This document shows positions 21,815 to 33,776 of a stretch of 64,000 nt of DNA, one piece after another. The position numbers were made by a program, and so were the translations under genes. Source of the DNA: Megaleporinus macrocephalus (lineage: Eukaryota > Chordata > Actinopteri > Characiformes > Anostomidae). The notes under the pieces were generated by a model. That model was not told the origin of the DNA. It saw nothing but the letters and a program-made list of their open reading frames with translations, and did no database searches. Positions within the stretch are counted from its first letter, which is position 1. Each line of letters opens with the position of its first letter. The DNA is taken from contig CM038726.1 in assembly GCA_021613375.1 (NCBI GenBank), forward strand, positions 6,795,877 through 6,859,876, in the 5' to 3' direction.

Positions 21815-23638
21815 ACTTCTTTAGTGAATAACTCAGCTGAAATTTGCTGAGTGTGTGTTTAGCCAGACACCTTAGCTCAGGGGTGTCAAACTCATTTTCA
21901 CCGAGGGCCACATCGGCATAATGATTGTCCTCAAAGGGCCAGATGTAACTTTTAAATGTAACAAATTTAACCAAATGTACTATAAAATGAATGTAACTAC
22001 TCCTTAATGTAAAATAACTCTGAATGTATTACTTATTCAAATAAAACATTACAGTTGCATGGAAAAAACATGTTTGCTTGTTGATCTGTTATAACATAAA
22101 TCCTTTTAATTTGTCATGTTTTTAAATCCATCAATGAAGGATCAAACTATTCAAGTGAATAAAAAATAACATCAAACACAAATTATAATATTAACTTTGA
22201 TCAAAACGTTTGACAATCTGAAATGAGGCTTAATTAGTATAAAATCAAAAATTGTGAGCTGCTAAGAACATGTGTGACAGATAAAAAAAACAGCCTTACA
22301 TCAAACTAATGACATGCTTTGATTACAATAAAAATATGTCTGCATAAACACATAAAACCTGCAAACACTAAATACATCGCAACAGCAACTACACATATCT
22401 GTGTTTTCATCAACAGCTAATGAAAAAGCTGTGTAGCTGCGGGACTCCTCGGCCAGCTAGTTCCTGCTAGTTCCTTAACTCGGTCAGCGATGGGGATTCT
22501 TGAAACACTGACATTTTTAAAAGTCTGAATCTGGTCAGGACACACCTGCTCACGACACACCTGCTCACAGACCCTCAGCATGCACTGCTTCAAAAACACT
22601 CCCTCTGATTTCATCAGCCATAATAAAGCTAGCTTTCACCGCCGCATTGTTTGTTTGGCTTTCGTGAACAGATTCTGCTGCGACTTCAGTTTGTCTTTTA
22701 ATTCTTGTGCAATCTGTTGCTTTTCTTGAAGGCTAGCTTTGCGGGTACTTAGCTCCGTGCTTGGTGTTAAAATGACATGTTGCTTCGTAACACAAAAGTC
22801 ATACCGGTCTTTCGCCTTGAAGCATGAACATGTATTCGCCTTCCCATCTTTGTTGAAACAGCCGTCCATCTGCATCAACGTTTCTTTTTCTGGACATTAT
22901 GGGATCGGCTGCGTTATCACATCAATGACTACACTGTCGTCTAGTGGCAGTAAGCCGTAACACAATTGACATGCATTGTGGGAAATGTAGTTTTTGGTCA
23001 AAGCACGCTTCTGACCTATTTCTTTTGAGACCTTTCAAGCTCTCGCGGGCCACATAAAAGGACGTGGCGGGCCACATTTGGCCCGCGGGCCTTGAGTTTG
23101 ACATATATGCCTTAGCTGGTTTAGGTCTGTCTTGGACAGTGCGCTCTCGAAGCTCTTCATACTCCTTATACTCTGTGCGGTGGGTTGTTTGGAGATGATG
23201 GAACAGGTTGGCTGTTGAACGATCTTTAATGGCTGCTTTCTTACAAAGTCTGCAAACTGCTGTCTTTTCAGCAATGTCAGTCTTTTAAAATCCGAACCAC
23301 CTCCACATGATTGAAGATGATCCTCGCTGTAGACGCTGTAGGCGGTAGACTGCGAGGCTGGCGATGTCTGAGTTTCTCCCACTGGCGTACTGTTTTCACT
23401 CATTTTTAGCTTTAGTTGTGTTGACTAGGCAGCTATGCTAGCTTTAGGCTATACTAGCACACAGTAAGGCGCACTCAATGCGCACTCGAAGCAGCCTATA
23501 CTAAAGCATGAAGTAATGAATGTGTGGAGTTGAGGCGTTCTGTTTGTTGTTGTTTTTTCCCAGAGTCAGTAGCATACTCAATAATGTGATCACAGCAATT
23601 AAGATATTATCGTAGACTATATATATCGCACACCCCTA
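21815..23638 (-). mobile_element. hAT element with BED-finger transposase remnant, split by a nested hAT
   Basis: The right end cacacccccta-like terminus (inverted form tagggg tgtgc) closes at 23638. The minus strand then encodes a decayed hAT transposase N-terminus at about 23110-23400: MSENSTPVGETQTS, then in a shifted frame a BED zinc finger with CRLC and HHLQTTH. The reading resumes left of the nested element at about 21820-21870 (THTQQISAELF). The left end is not clearly defined because a LINE-tail piece (21776-21815) abuts it. MITE C at 26.35 kb is a short derivative of the same family. Confidence 0.7.
21878..23109 (-). mobile_element. Nested hAT element with GTF2IRD2/ZBED-type transposase remnant
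   Basis: Starts caggggtgtcaaactca and ends with an inverted copy (tgagtttgacatatatg), flanked by an exact 8-bp duplication ccttagct (21870-21877 and 23110-23117). Between them the minus strand holds pieces of a hAT transposase of the kind domesticated in vertebrates as GTF2IRD2/ZBED5/FAM200: DADGRLFQQ-like and KSQQNLFTKAKQ (about 22640-22880), then FLKQCMLRVCEQVC and DQIQTFKNVSVSR (about 22450-22610). The catalytic core is missing, so this is a deletion derivative. Confidence 0.82.
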
Positions 23639-23774
23639 GTCACCACCACAGAATAAGTAGGTAACATTTAGAGTTTTGAAAGTGAAGAATTAACGTGTGA
23701 ATGTTACGCCAGACTTTTGGCACGAAATGGTTAATAAATCATTTTGTTCGCATTTTAGAAATAAAAATACTCAC

Positions 23775-24479
23775 CCATCAATGATCTGATGTGCTCTCTC
23801 TGCTTCTGCACCTTCATCATCCTCTCTTTCACTCTCTCTTCCTCTGCTCTCCTCTTCTCTTCCACCTTCTGTAGGATCTTTCTGTCCATTTCAAAATGGT
23901 GTCCACTGTTTGCTGCCACCATCTCCTCTATCTTCTCCAGCAGCTCTGTGACCTGAGAGTCATCACTCCTGTTCATATTGTTGAGAACATGATACCTGTT
24001 CCCACATTTCTCCACCAACCACTGGAGGTCCTTCCCTTCACTCTCAATGTGCTGCTCTATGGGTGTGTCTTCCAGATAGTCTCCACAGGTGAACAGAACT
24101 ATAGTGTGACTCCACACTGTATCAGTGAGAAGTTTCGGATATTCTTCTAATAGGTTTCTGTAATTCTCTTTTAAGACACTGTCCACACGTATGACCAGTA
24201 GAACAGCATGAGGTCCTGGAGGACACAGAGACACACTGAGTATAATCTCCTGTTTCAGTAACTCAGTGCTCCCCTCTATAGGTTTTACTATCCACCATCC
24301 TGGAGCTTCAACCACAGTGATGTGTCTCTCTGCTACTTCTCTCTGTCTCTTCACACACTGAGCAGTTCTCTTTAACTCAAACTCCTCTCTGTTCAGGATG
24401 GTGTTTCCTGCTGAACTCTTTCCAGCATAATTATATCCCAGCAGCACAATCCTCAGATCTGAGAGACGGTGTGAGTCAC
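23775..24479 (-). CDS. GIMAP-6: AIG1-type immune-associated GTPase exon
   Basis: Open through 235 codons. P-loop GYNYAGKS, EAPGWW, the AIG1 box (with IILSVSL at its start), TCGD and CGNRYHVLNN are present. The switch-proximal patch IVKPIEGSTELL and the loop VDSVLKENYRN are unique to this copy; DYLEDTPIEQ replaces DYLGDTPIEQ. Acceptor ctcacag, donor GTGAGT (23769-23774), both phase 1, class A 5' flank. Confidence 0.9.
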
Positions 24480-24798
24480 CTGTGAGGAACAATGTGAACA
24501 ATCACAAACCGGTACAGACACAGTCACCAACATAACAGAATAAAATTTAACCCAATTATTGAATAAATGCAAACACTACAATTTAACTGAGTATCTTCAA
24601 TACTTTGCCCACAAATATGTAAAAAAAGTAATATTATAATTTGAAATGTTTAACAAAGACTTATATGCAACTTAATCAATATAGCTACAAACTCTTAGTT
24701 TTAATGTTCTGAATTTTCAGTGTATTTTATTTATATATATAATTTAGGTATATAACATTGCGTTACAGGACTTTTAATCTTTGTCAATTTAGTTAATC
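24480..24798 (-). repeat. GIMAP unit spacer/intron, class A (part)
   Basis: The first 320 bases of a class A spacer, interrupted by MITE B. The spacer resumes at about 25390-25483 and again from 25939. Confidence 0.7.
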
Positions 24799-24806
24799 TT
24801 TTTAAC

Positions 24807-25381
24807 TAGAGATGGAAGCATAGATCAGCTATGTATCGGTATCGGCCGATTTTTAATCAAAATATGTGATCGGTGATTGACCGATATTTCTCCAATTTAG
24901 CCGATCTCGAGAGCCGATCGATGGCGTTAAACAAATGAGCTTAATTTTTTGTATTTACAGCTAGCGGTTTATCCAGAAAGAGGAGAACCCCCTCCGGCCA
25001 GCTCCCTGCAATTCCTATCTGAACGGCTAGGTGAAAATACACACCCTTTCATTTTCGACAGATTGACTAAAGCAGCAGCCTCGCAAAAAAGGAAGCGCTG
25101 ATAGAAAACATGTCCGTCTGGCAGTGTTTACTGTGTGTGACGCAGACTCATCCAGGACGTTTTTAAAATATGTAAAATCAGCGTATCTCGTGGGAACCAA
25201 GACAAAGACATTTAACTCTACTAATCTGACCATGTTTTATGACTTGCTTGCGCTTATAACTACATGTAGCCCTGCCGTGGCGTATACCCCGCCCTCTATC
25301 GGTATCGGCCATCGGCCAATCGCGCTGAAAGGTGATCGGCGATCAGACTCGGCCTCAAAAACGCTGATCGGTCCATCTCTA
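24807..25381. mobile_element. hAT-type non-autonomous element (MITE B)
   Basis: Perfect 10-bp inverted ends (tagagatgga / tccatctcta) and an exact 8-bp target duplication tttttaac (24799-24806 and 25382-25389). The body is a shorter, clearly related version of MITE A, including the atcggc-rich sub-terminal repeats. Short open frames inside are not coding. Confidence 0.9.
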
Positions 25382-25483
25382 TTTTTAACCATTTGGAAGT
25401 CCACCATTTGTCCTCAAATCTCAGCTTATTGAATCCTCATTCACTCATGAATTATCTAAATGATCTGGAGCTTGAATTCACAC

Positions 25484-25938
25484 TGGACTCGTTCCCCGTA
25501 GCGTGTTCGTTCCCTGGCTCTGGCCAGTCCACTATTGACTGTTTTTAGTTAGCGTTATCACTGGAATATCACCCTCGGTGAGGGTGCTCTCTGTTCGAGG
25601 CTGCCACCCGACTATTAACCACTGTTCTAACTGTCTCTTCTGGGCTGGTTTCTCTCCCCCTTCTCTCCAGGACGCGAGGTGCTACTCTGGTTCTCCCCCG
25701 CACCGCACTGTGACCCAGCTGTGTTCCAGTCAAGCGGCGAACCGACATCAGCGGCCCTGTGCACCATCCAGCCTGCCCAAAGGGATCACCTCTCAGCCTG
25801 CTGCAGGCCCACTGCTCACTCCTTCTGGACTCCTCGCACTAGCGAGCCGTTGGACTAGTTCTATTTTATTTTCACTGCTCTGAGTAAATAAACCTTGTAT
25901 ATGAACCGATTATCACCTCTTGAGTCTGAATCCTTACA
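25484..25938 (+). mobile_element. Unclassified insertion, LTR-like
   Basis: About 450 bases, GC-richer than the surroundings, absent from the other spacers; part of the spacer is lost at the same place. It begins TG and closes with an AATAAA signal (about 25887), a short T-rich stretch and cttaca, as the R-U5 end of an LTR would. No target duplication is visible, so a truncated retroelement 3' end is also possible. Confidence 0.4.
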
Positions 25939-26853
25939 CCTGGACTGACCGTTCAATTACAAATGCTAAGCCTAACGCTTCATTAATGAACTATAAGCCT
26001 AATTATTCAGTTTTTAATTTGAGCTTTATTGTTCAGCTATTAATATTGAGACTAATAATGAAGGGACTCCACTATAACTTAAGTTATAGTTATTAATGAT
26101 AAGTATTATTATACAGATTTATGTTTTTGTTAAAGCTTATTAATCAGTTGTTATTATTAACCCTCATTAGTATGGATATTAATACTCATTATAATTATTC
26201 TGTTATTAATCTTAATCATTTGTATTCAATGATTAATGCTTACAATCTTACAGATTGTGATTGTAATATGATGTAGTGTATTAAAAATGTTCATGTATCA
26301 ACAATATAACATTGTTTTTATTCATTGTTAAAAGTGTAGTATTGAGTTACAACTAGGGTTGTGCAATATTGACAAAAAATGATATCTTGACATTTTCTGT
26401 AATATTGTCAATACGTTTCTCCCACTGTCAGTAAGTTTCTCCCACTGGCGTACTGTTTTCACTCATTATTGGCTTTAGCTGTGTTGTTTAGGCAGCTATG
26501 CTAGCTTTAGGCTATGCTAGCACACAGTAAGGGTGCTTTAAATGTGCACTCGAAGCAGCCTATACTAAAGCATGAAGTAGTGAATGCGTGGAGTTGAGGC
26601 GTTCTGTTTGTTGTTTTTTTCCCCCAGAGTCAGTAGCATACTCAATAACGTCAGCTTGCGCATCGTGAACATGGTAATTAAGATATTATCATAGACTATA
26701 TATATCGCACACCCCTAGTCACAACCACAGAATAAGTAGGTAACATTTAGAGTTTTGAAAGTGAAGAATTAACGTGTGAATGTTATGCCAGACTTTTGGC
26801 CTGAAATAGTTAATAAATTATTTTGTTCTCATTTTAGAAATAAAAACACTCAC
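25939..26853 (-). repeat. GIMAP unit spacer/intron, class A (part), with MITE C inside
   Basis: Resumes the spacer at ctggactgacc and continues to GIMAP-7, interrupted by the hAT MITE at 26354-26717. No exon seen. Confidence 0.7.
26354..26717. mobile_element. hAT-type non-autonomous element (MITE C)
   Basis: Ends tagggttgtgc and gcacacccccta-like form an inverted pair, and the flanks gttacaac / gtcacaac are an 8-bp duplication with one change. Its right part matches the 23.4-23.64 kb end of the BED-finger hAT, so it is an internally deleted member of that family. Confidence 0.82.
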
Positions 26854-27558
26854 CCATCAATGATCTGATGTGCTGTCTCTGTTTCTGCACCTTCATCATC
26901 CTCTCTTTCACTCTCTCTTCCTCTGCTCTTCTCTTCTCTTCCACCTCCTGTACAATCTTTCTGTCCATTTCAAAATGGCGTCCACTGTTTGCTGCCACCA
27001 TCTCCTCTATCTTCTCCAGCAGCTCTGTGACCTGAGAGTCATCACTCCTGTTCTTATTGTTGAGAACATGATACCTGTTCCCACATTTCTCCACCAGCCA
27101 CTGGAGGTTCTTCCCTTCTCTCTCAATGTACTGCTCTATGGGTGTGTCTCCCAGCAAGTCTCCATGAGTGAACAGCACTATAGTGTGACTCCAGACTACA
27201 TTAGTTAACAATTTCAGATATCCTTCTAATATGTTTCTGCAATTCTTTGTAAAATAACCGTCCACATCTATGACCAGTAGTAGAGCATGAGGTCCTGGAG
27301 GACACAGAGACACACTGAGTACAATCTCCTGTTTTAGAAAATCAGTGGTCCACTCTACAAGTTCATATCTCTGCCATCCTGGAGCTTCAACCACAGTGAT
27401 GTGTCTCTCTGCTACTTCTCTCTGTCTCTTCACACACTGAGCAGTTCTCTTTAACTCAAACTCCTCTCTGTTCAGGATGGTGTTTCCTGCTGAACTCTTC
27501 CCAGCATCTCTGCACCCCAGCAGTACAATCCTCAGATCTGAGAGACGGTGTGAGTCAC
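26854..27558 (-). CDS. GIMAP-7: AIG1-type immune-associated GTPase exon
   Basis: Open through 235 codons. P-loop GCRDAGKS as in GIMAP-5, but the G3 region reads EAPGWQ (Trp to Gln) followed by RYELVEWTTDFL, the most divergent switch patch in the array. The loop VDGYFTKNCRN is also distinct. AIG1 box, THGD and CGNRYHVLNN are kept. Acceptor ctcacag, donor GTGAGT (26848-26853), both phase 1, class A 5' flank. Together with GIMAP-4 to -6 it may be an internal exon downstream of GIMAP-8. Confidence 0.9.
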
Positions 27559-28040
27559 CTGTGAGGAACAATGTGAACAATCACAAACCAGTACAGACAG
27601 TCACCAACATAACAGAATACAATTTAACACAATTAGTGAATAAATGTAAATACATTTGAGAAAAAGTAAAAATATTATTAATTGAAAATGTTCAGCAAAG
27701 ACTTTTCTTAAACATATGCAACTAAATGAATGTAGCTACAAACTCTTAGCTTTAATGTTCTGAATTTTCAGTGTATTTTATTTAGATACATAATTTAGTT
27801 ATAGAATACTGGGTCACACTATTTGTCCTTACATCAAATCTCCTTGAATCCTCATTCACTGTTGAATCTGACAGACTGTTAGCTTCTAAATAAGACTGTA
27901 TAGAAAACCATACATCCTGAACAAACCCATCCTAGCTGCACACTGATTTAACCCCATCAACCCTGGACTGACCATTCAATAACAAATGCTAAGCATAACG
28001 CTTCATTAATGAACCATAAGTCTAATTATTAAAATTAATT
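27559..28040 (-). repeat. GIMAP unit spacer/intron, class A (part)
   Basis: A shortened class A spacer with an internal loss of roughly 130 bases near 27860, cut by the LINE that follows and resumed at 30799-31054. Confidence 0.7.
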
Positions 28041-28049
28041 AGGGAGTGT

Positions 28050-30798
28050 CTGTTGGTTCATATATTGAGGATCCTGTAATCGGTGGCTCTGTGATCTACT
28101 AGTATTCATCCTGAGTGTTTGCGAATATTTCACTCTGCTTGGAAGGACAGCCTTAGCAGGTACAGAAAGGCACTTATGAAAACAGGCTTAGCATATCTGT
28201 CCTCCCTTATCAACACAACAAAAACAATCCTAAAGTTTTATTTAGCACAATCGCAGAACCTACCAAAAACGAGGAACTGAACCTCAAATACCCGCCAACT
28301 ACAGCAGCAATGATTTCATGGACTTTTTCAATCGCAAAATTGAGAATATTAGACAAAAAGTTCCACCGACACCAGAAACCTATCCATCATCTGGTTTGGC
28401 TGAAACAACACATAATGTGGTTATAGAAGAAAGACTAGTAACATTCTGCCCACTTCAGCAGTCAGAACTAGGAAAACTTATCTCTTCTTCAAGCTCTGCA
28501 ACATGCACACTTGATATGATTCCAACATACCCATGAGCAAGTAATAGCAGCTGTAATTAAACCCATTTAACTATCATTAATTCTTCTCTTAGTCTGGGTC
28601 ATGTACCCAATTCGTTTAAACTAGCAGTTATTAAACTTCTGACAAAGAAACCAAATCTTGACCCCAGCGAACTATCAAGCTATTTCCAACCTACTATTTA
28701 TTTCTAAGATTTTAGAAAAGGCTGTAGCCCAACAACTCTGTTCTTACCTACATAAGAACAACATATATGAGAAAATCCAATCTGGTTTTAGACGCCACCA
28801 CAGTACAGAGATGGCTCCAGTTAAGATAACAAATGTTCTTCTTCTTGCCTCTGATCAGGGCCACGTATCTCTACTGGTGCTACTTGATCTAAGAGCAGCT
28901 TTTGACACTATAGATCACGTTATTCTCTTAGACAGATTAGAAAATATGGTTGAAATCACAGGAATAGCGTTATCCTGGTTCACACCCTACCTCACCGGTT
29001 TCAGTTTATAAAATTCAATAATGAACCAACTAATTATACAAGAGGGAAGTATGGAGATCCACAAGGTTCTGTTTTAGGTCCTCTGTTATTCACATCATAT
29101 ATGTTGCCATTAGGCTCAGTTATAACTAAACACAGAATCAGTTTCCACTGCTATGTTAATGATACGCAGCTGTTCGTATCAGCCAAACCAGAAGATAAAT
29201 CCAAATTAGATAAAATAGAAGATTGTGTAAAAGATATAACACACTGGATGCTGTGGAACTTCTTTTATTTAAACCCAGATAAAACGGAAGTTGTCCATCA
29301 CAGTCCAAAGACTGCTCGGATTAAATGTTCAGATTTAATGTAAAACCTTGCAGACTTCTCTGTAGTACCTTGTTCAGTAGCTAAAAATCAAAATGCGTGA
29401 CAATTGACTCAGATCTGACGTTTAACCAACACATGGGCAATATAACAAGGACAGCGATTCTTCACCTGCGAAACATTTTAATGTTAAGAAATGTGTTATC
29501 TATGTTTGATGCTGAAAAGTTGGTACCTTTATAACCTCAAGGCTAGATTACTGTAATGCATTATTGTCAGGATGCTCCAGCAGGAACCTGAATAATTCAG
29601 TTAGTTCAGAATGCTGCAGCTAGAGTACTAACTAAAACCAGAACATTCCATCACATCAGTCCAGTTTTATCAGCTACACTGGCTTCCTGTTAAATTCTGT
29701 ATCCACTATAAAATTCTTTTATTGTTGTATGAAGCCCTGCACGGTCTCGCACTGGAGTACCTGCAAGATCTAATTTCCTATTATGAACCGCCGTGATTAC
29801 TCAGATCACAGGATTCTGGTTTTCTAATAGTTCCAAAAATTCAGAAGACTTTTTCCTACAAAGCCCCCAAATTGTGGAATAATCTCCCAGTTAATGTTCG
29901 GGATTCTGACACAGTCTCAATCTTTAAATCTAGACTGAAAACATACTTGTTTAGTAGCTTTTTGGTGTTTAATCTTCCCCTTTAGATAAAGGCAGGAGAT
30001 CTGGGGGTTCCTAGACACAGAGGTGTATGGTAAACTGAGATGTTGGTGCTGTTGTTCCACCACTTCACACAATCACTCAGGTTTGTTGACGGTGGAGTGG
30101 GGGATCACAGTGTCTCTGGGTGCTCTCATGTCTATGTTACCTTCTGGTTCTCTCCTTTTAGTTTAAGCTGTTATAGTTATAACTTATAGATCTACCAGCC
30201 ACACTCTGAAATAGTTTTATCTGTTTGTTTATTTATTTTATATTCATATACTCCTGAGCCGAACTAATTTTCTCTCTTTACTTCTCCTGAGATAATGACG
30301 GTCCTCCCGTCCTGCTGAACTCTATTGGAAGATTGACCATTAGGGCCTCCTCCTTACCTAACACCAACCAGCTCTCCTGTTCATTTGTGCCAAATGCAAC
30401 ACCCTCAATTACATCACTGTGCCATCCAGATGCACCAGCATTGAGATCAGAAGGTCCTGATTCAATTCACTCCAACTTTTCATAAAGACTCAGTCAGAGA
30501 CTGCCTACAACAGTTTCTAAAGCTTTTCTATCCAGAAATTAAACAGATATTCTCTTAGCTTTTGTTTGGTATTTGGCTTATTAAACTCTAAATATTGGTT
30601 GACCAGAGGAGGAGGGGTCTTCCCATGAGAGTCTTGGTTCCTCCCAAGGTGTCTTCCTCCAGTCTAAGGGAGTTTTTCCTTGCCACTGTCACCTCTGGCT
30701 TGCTCAATGGGGTATAAACTGTCTGTTTTCAAACTTCTGTAAAGCTGCTTTGTGACAACATCATTGTAAAAAATGCTAAAGAAATAAACTTGAATTGA
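28050..30798 (+). mobile_element. CR1/L2-superfamily LINE (second family), 5'-truncated and dead
   Basis: Plus-strand pieces of a reverse transcriptase: MDFFNRKIENIR (about 28318), NYQAISNLLFISKILEKAV (about 28660), IQSGFRRHHSTE, LLDLRAAFDTIDH, then FHCYVNDTQLF where an intact enzyme has a YADD-type block. The second catalytic region is thus altered, and stops and shifts occur throughout (for example after TGFSL and before GDPQGSVLGPLLF). The C-terminal part runs to about 29990, followed by a long 3' region ending in an aataaacttgaattgaac tail, as in L2-type LINEs. Orientation is opposite to the GIMAP array. Confidence 0.85.
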
Positions 30799-31054
30799 AC
30801 TATTTAGTTATTAATATTAAGCGTTGTTGTTCAGCTATTAATATTAAGACTAATAATGAAGGGACTACACTATAACTTTATTTTAATGGTAAGTGTTATT
30901 ATACAGATTTATTAAAACTTCTTACTCAGTTGTTAATAGTAATCATTATAGTATAGTCACCCATATTATTGATGAATCATAAATTTGACATAATTTTTGG
31001 CAAGAAATTGTTAATAAATGATTTGTTCTCATTTTAGAAAAAAAAACCACTCAC
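30799..31054 (-). repeat. GIMAP unit spacer/intron, class A (end piece)
   Basis: Last part of the class A spacer, giving GIMAP-8 the same 3' flank as the class A copies even though its 5' flank is class B. Confidence 0.65.
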
Positions 31055-31759
31055 CCATCAATGATCTGATGTGCTCTCTCTGCTTCTGCACCTTCATCAT
31101 CCTCTCTTTCACTCTGTCTATCTCTGCTCTCCTCTTCTCTTCCACCTCCTGTAGAGTCTTTCTGTCCATTTCAAAATAGCGTCCACTGTTTGCTGCCACC
31201 ATCTCCTCTATCTTCTCCAGCAGCTCTGTGACCTGAGTGTCATCACTCCTGTTCTTATTGTTAAGAACATGATACCTGTTCCCACATTTCTCCACCAGCC
31301 ACTGAAGGTCCGTCCATTCACTCTCAATGTACTGCTCTATGGGTGTGTCTCCCAGACAGTCTCCACAGGTGAAGAGCACTATAATATGACTCCAGAGAGC
31401 ATTAGTGAAAAATTTACAATATCTATCTAATGTGTTTCTGTGATTCACATTAAAAACTCTGTCTACACGTATGACCAGTAGTAGAGCATGAGGTCCTGGA
31501 GGACACAGAGACACACTGAGTACAATCTCCTGTTTCAGAAACTCAGTGCTCTTCTTTACAGGTATATTACTCCACCATCCTGGAGCTTCAACCACAGTGA
31601 TGTGTCTCTCTGCTACTTCTCTCTGTCTCTTCACACACTGAGCAGTTGTCTTTAACTCAAACTCCTCTCTGTTCAGGATGGTGTTCCCTGCTGAACTCTT
31701 TCCAGCATCTCTGTATCCCAGCAGTACAATCCTCAGATCTGAGAGACGGTGTGAGTCAC
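31055..31759 (-). CDS. GIMAP-8: AIG1-type immune-associated GTPase exon (candidate first GTPase exon of a gene)
   Basis: Open through 235 codons between acceptor cttacag and donor GTGAGT (31049-31054), phase 1 on both sides. P-loop GYRDAGKS, EAPGWW, the AIG1 box (with LLLVI) and TCGD are present. Variable patches are SNIPVKKSTEFL and VDRVFNVNHRN, and the stretch DRYCKFFTNALW is unusual. There is no ATG in frame near the exon start, so an upstream exon must supply it. A class B 5' flank with a class A 3' flank, as in GIMAP-3, marks it as a likely head exon of the group 8-7-6-5-4. The label is positional and does not mean the mammalian gene GIMAP8. Confidence 0.88.
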
Positions 31760-32100
31760 CTGTAAGAAATAATGATGAAAATTACTACTATGAAAACTCA
31801 GTCAATATAAAATGAACTGTTTGACACAAATTCAGTTACAGCAGAGTGTTCATATATACTTACAGAATTAAACAATCATTAAAAATGTACAGATAATAGA
31901 AATATCTTAATATCTTAACTTGTTCTAAACTAAATCTCACAGCACTTACTGATACTTCTGAAAAATCACAAACACTGCAGAAACAGTTGATGTTGATAGA
32001 ATTTCAAAGAGCTGAAGTGTTCAGCTCAAACAGAAGATGTGTTCACACTGAGAAATAATGGAGTCTGTGTCACTGATAGTCTGTGTAACTATATGATTTA
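31760..32100 (-). repeat. GIMAP class B 5' flank (leader), possible 5' exon
   Basis: Aligns by eye with the flanks of GIMAP-3 and GIMAP-9. On the minus strand a TTTTTCAG-AAGTATCA-GTAAGT arrangement at about 31938-31965 offers a donor consensus that could end an untranslated first exon. A second GTAAGT lies near 31860. Which of these is used cannot be decided here. Confidence 0.45.
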
Positions 32101-33105
32101 ATTACAGGTGTGTAGAGTCCTCAGTCCTCAGACTCCTTACTTACACACTCAAGTACATTTATTGTAACATGTAGGTGAAAAAAAGAGAGAAAGAAAGACT
32201 TTCCTTAATTGTATACAACCAAGTCAATATAACTACAAACTCCAGAATTTGTATTATATTATATTTAGATATATAATTTAGTTATAGAACACTGGGTCAC
32301 AGGACATTTAATCTTTGGTAATTTAGTTAATCTTTTTAACCTTTTGGAAGTGCACCATTTGCCCTCACATCAAATCTCCTTGAATTCCTATTCACTTTTA
32401 AAACATCTAAATGATCTGGTGCTTGAATTCACACTTAGTCACAAAGTCCTTATTAGATCAGCAACTGTGTAAAACCCAAGGGCATAGAATTAGCATTGAT
32501 GGAAGTGACGTGTCCCCACCAATAAAATATTGAATTGTCAATAATTTGATCCCCTAAAAAAGAAAACGATCTGTCAGCGTCTCATTAACCTAGAGGTGCA
32601 GAAAGGGTTACTCGAGTCCTTCCTCTCCGTAACACATATGGCCAGTATGACTGGCTCAGCCTTTCCCTGCTGTCACGTGAGACTCTGTAGCTACATTTGG
32701 TTGTTAGCAACATTAGCATTAGTTGTTAGCTCTCCTGTCATATGCAAGAGTTGATGACACATGGGTGTCAAAAGAGAGGATGGCAGCAAAAAAGAAGAAA
32801 CGTGTCACTTAAAGCTAAGTTTGTTAATGAAATTAGTCCATCATAGTAATGTTAATGCCGATGCTAGGCTTTGCTAGGCTAACATCGTGTGTAGCAGGGA
32901 ATAACATGGTTTGGAAATTAACTGTACAACAAACTGCCAACTGTCAGTTCTCTTACAGTCTCTCAGAGCAGCATGTCTAACTTCGGTTTAAGCTATATAT
33001 GCCAGAGAAAACAGAGAGGACATTATTAGCCTACATATACTGTTAAGTTTACATGTATAATGTTAGAATTCTAATGGTACGGACGTTTTTTATTGGGGTA
33101 ATTTT
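32101..33105. other. Intergenic; part GIMAP-unit DNA, part unclassified repeat
   Basis: About 32215-32480 matches class A spacer landmarks (caagtcaatataac, gaacactgggtcacagg, aaatgatctggtgcttg). A block at about 32495-32640 recurs in diverged form at 47105-47235 (shared phrases gtccccaccaa and gcagaaagggtta), so it is a dispersed repeat. The remainder shows no coding potential. Confidence 0.5.
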
Positions 33106-33109
33106 TTTG

Positions 33110-33570
33110 TTTGAAAGTGGCAACAGTATCTGCCAAAAAATGTTATAGAATTTCATTAAGAGAATAAGAGATACTTCTCATTATGTGTTAATGTTACTTA
33201 AGTAGTTTTATGGACAAATCCACCAGGTCAAGCAGTGTTCCCTACTTTTCTTAAAGCTAATGTATTAGAGATGTAAGATGCACTATGACTGAAGTAAAGT
33301 TTTTTAGATGTAAACTCAATGTTTACTGGTTTGAAACTGGGTAAAACAAGCCTATGTCTTGTAGTTTAACTGAGATATTAAGAAATATTGAATTGTTTGA
33401 GGGGATTGTTACAGTGATTTTGTGGACAGCAGCACCAGGTTATGCAGTGCTCAATGTATTGACCCTGATGTATGAGGCCTGTTTCATTTGCACTATGGCT
33501 AAAGTAAAGTCTTTAGATGTAAACTCACTGCTTACTGGTTTGAAAGTGGTGACACTATCTGGATGAAAAT
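33110..33570. repeat. Decayed tandem repeat, period about 210 bp
   Basis: The phrase agatgtaaactca occurs at 33306 and 33515 (209 apart), and gtttgaaa-[gc]tgg at about 33111, 33328 and 33537. Around two copies and a bit are visible, with many differences. The open frame here is not convincing as coding sequence. Confidence 0.6.
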
Positions 33571-33776
33571 ATTATATTATCTATTATATAGTCTTTCACT
33601 TTCATTGACACATTGAGATAGATTTTTGTTCTGAGATATACCATTTAGCTAAGTATTATTATTCAATTGTGCTTTGAGTTAAATCTTATGACCTAGTAAT
33701 TGATATTAGTAATTCAGTTATAATTCAGCTGTCGAGTCTAAACGTTATCATTATTTTAGAATTATCTTTATGGTCT

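Noticed and set aside
13234..25233. Open frames inside hAT MITEs A and B as coding genes
   Set aside because: Both elements are short with matching ends and target duplications. The frames differ by stops and shifts between the two copies and show no transposase motif.
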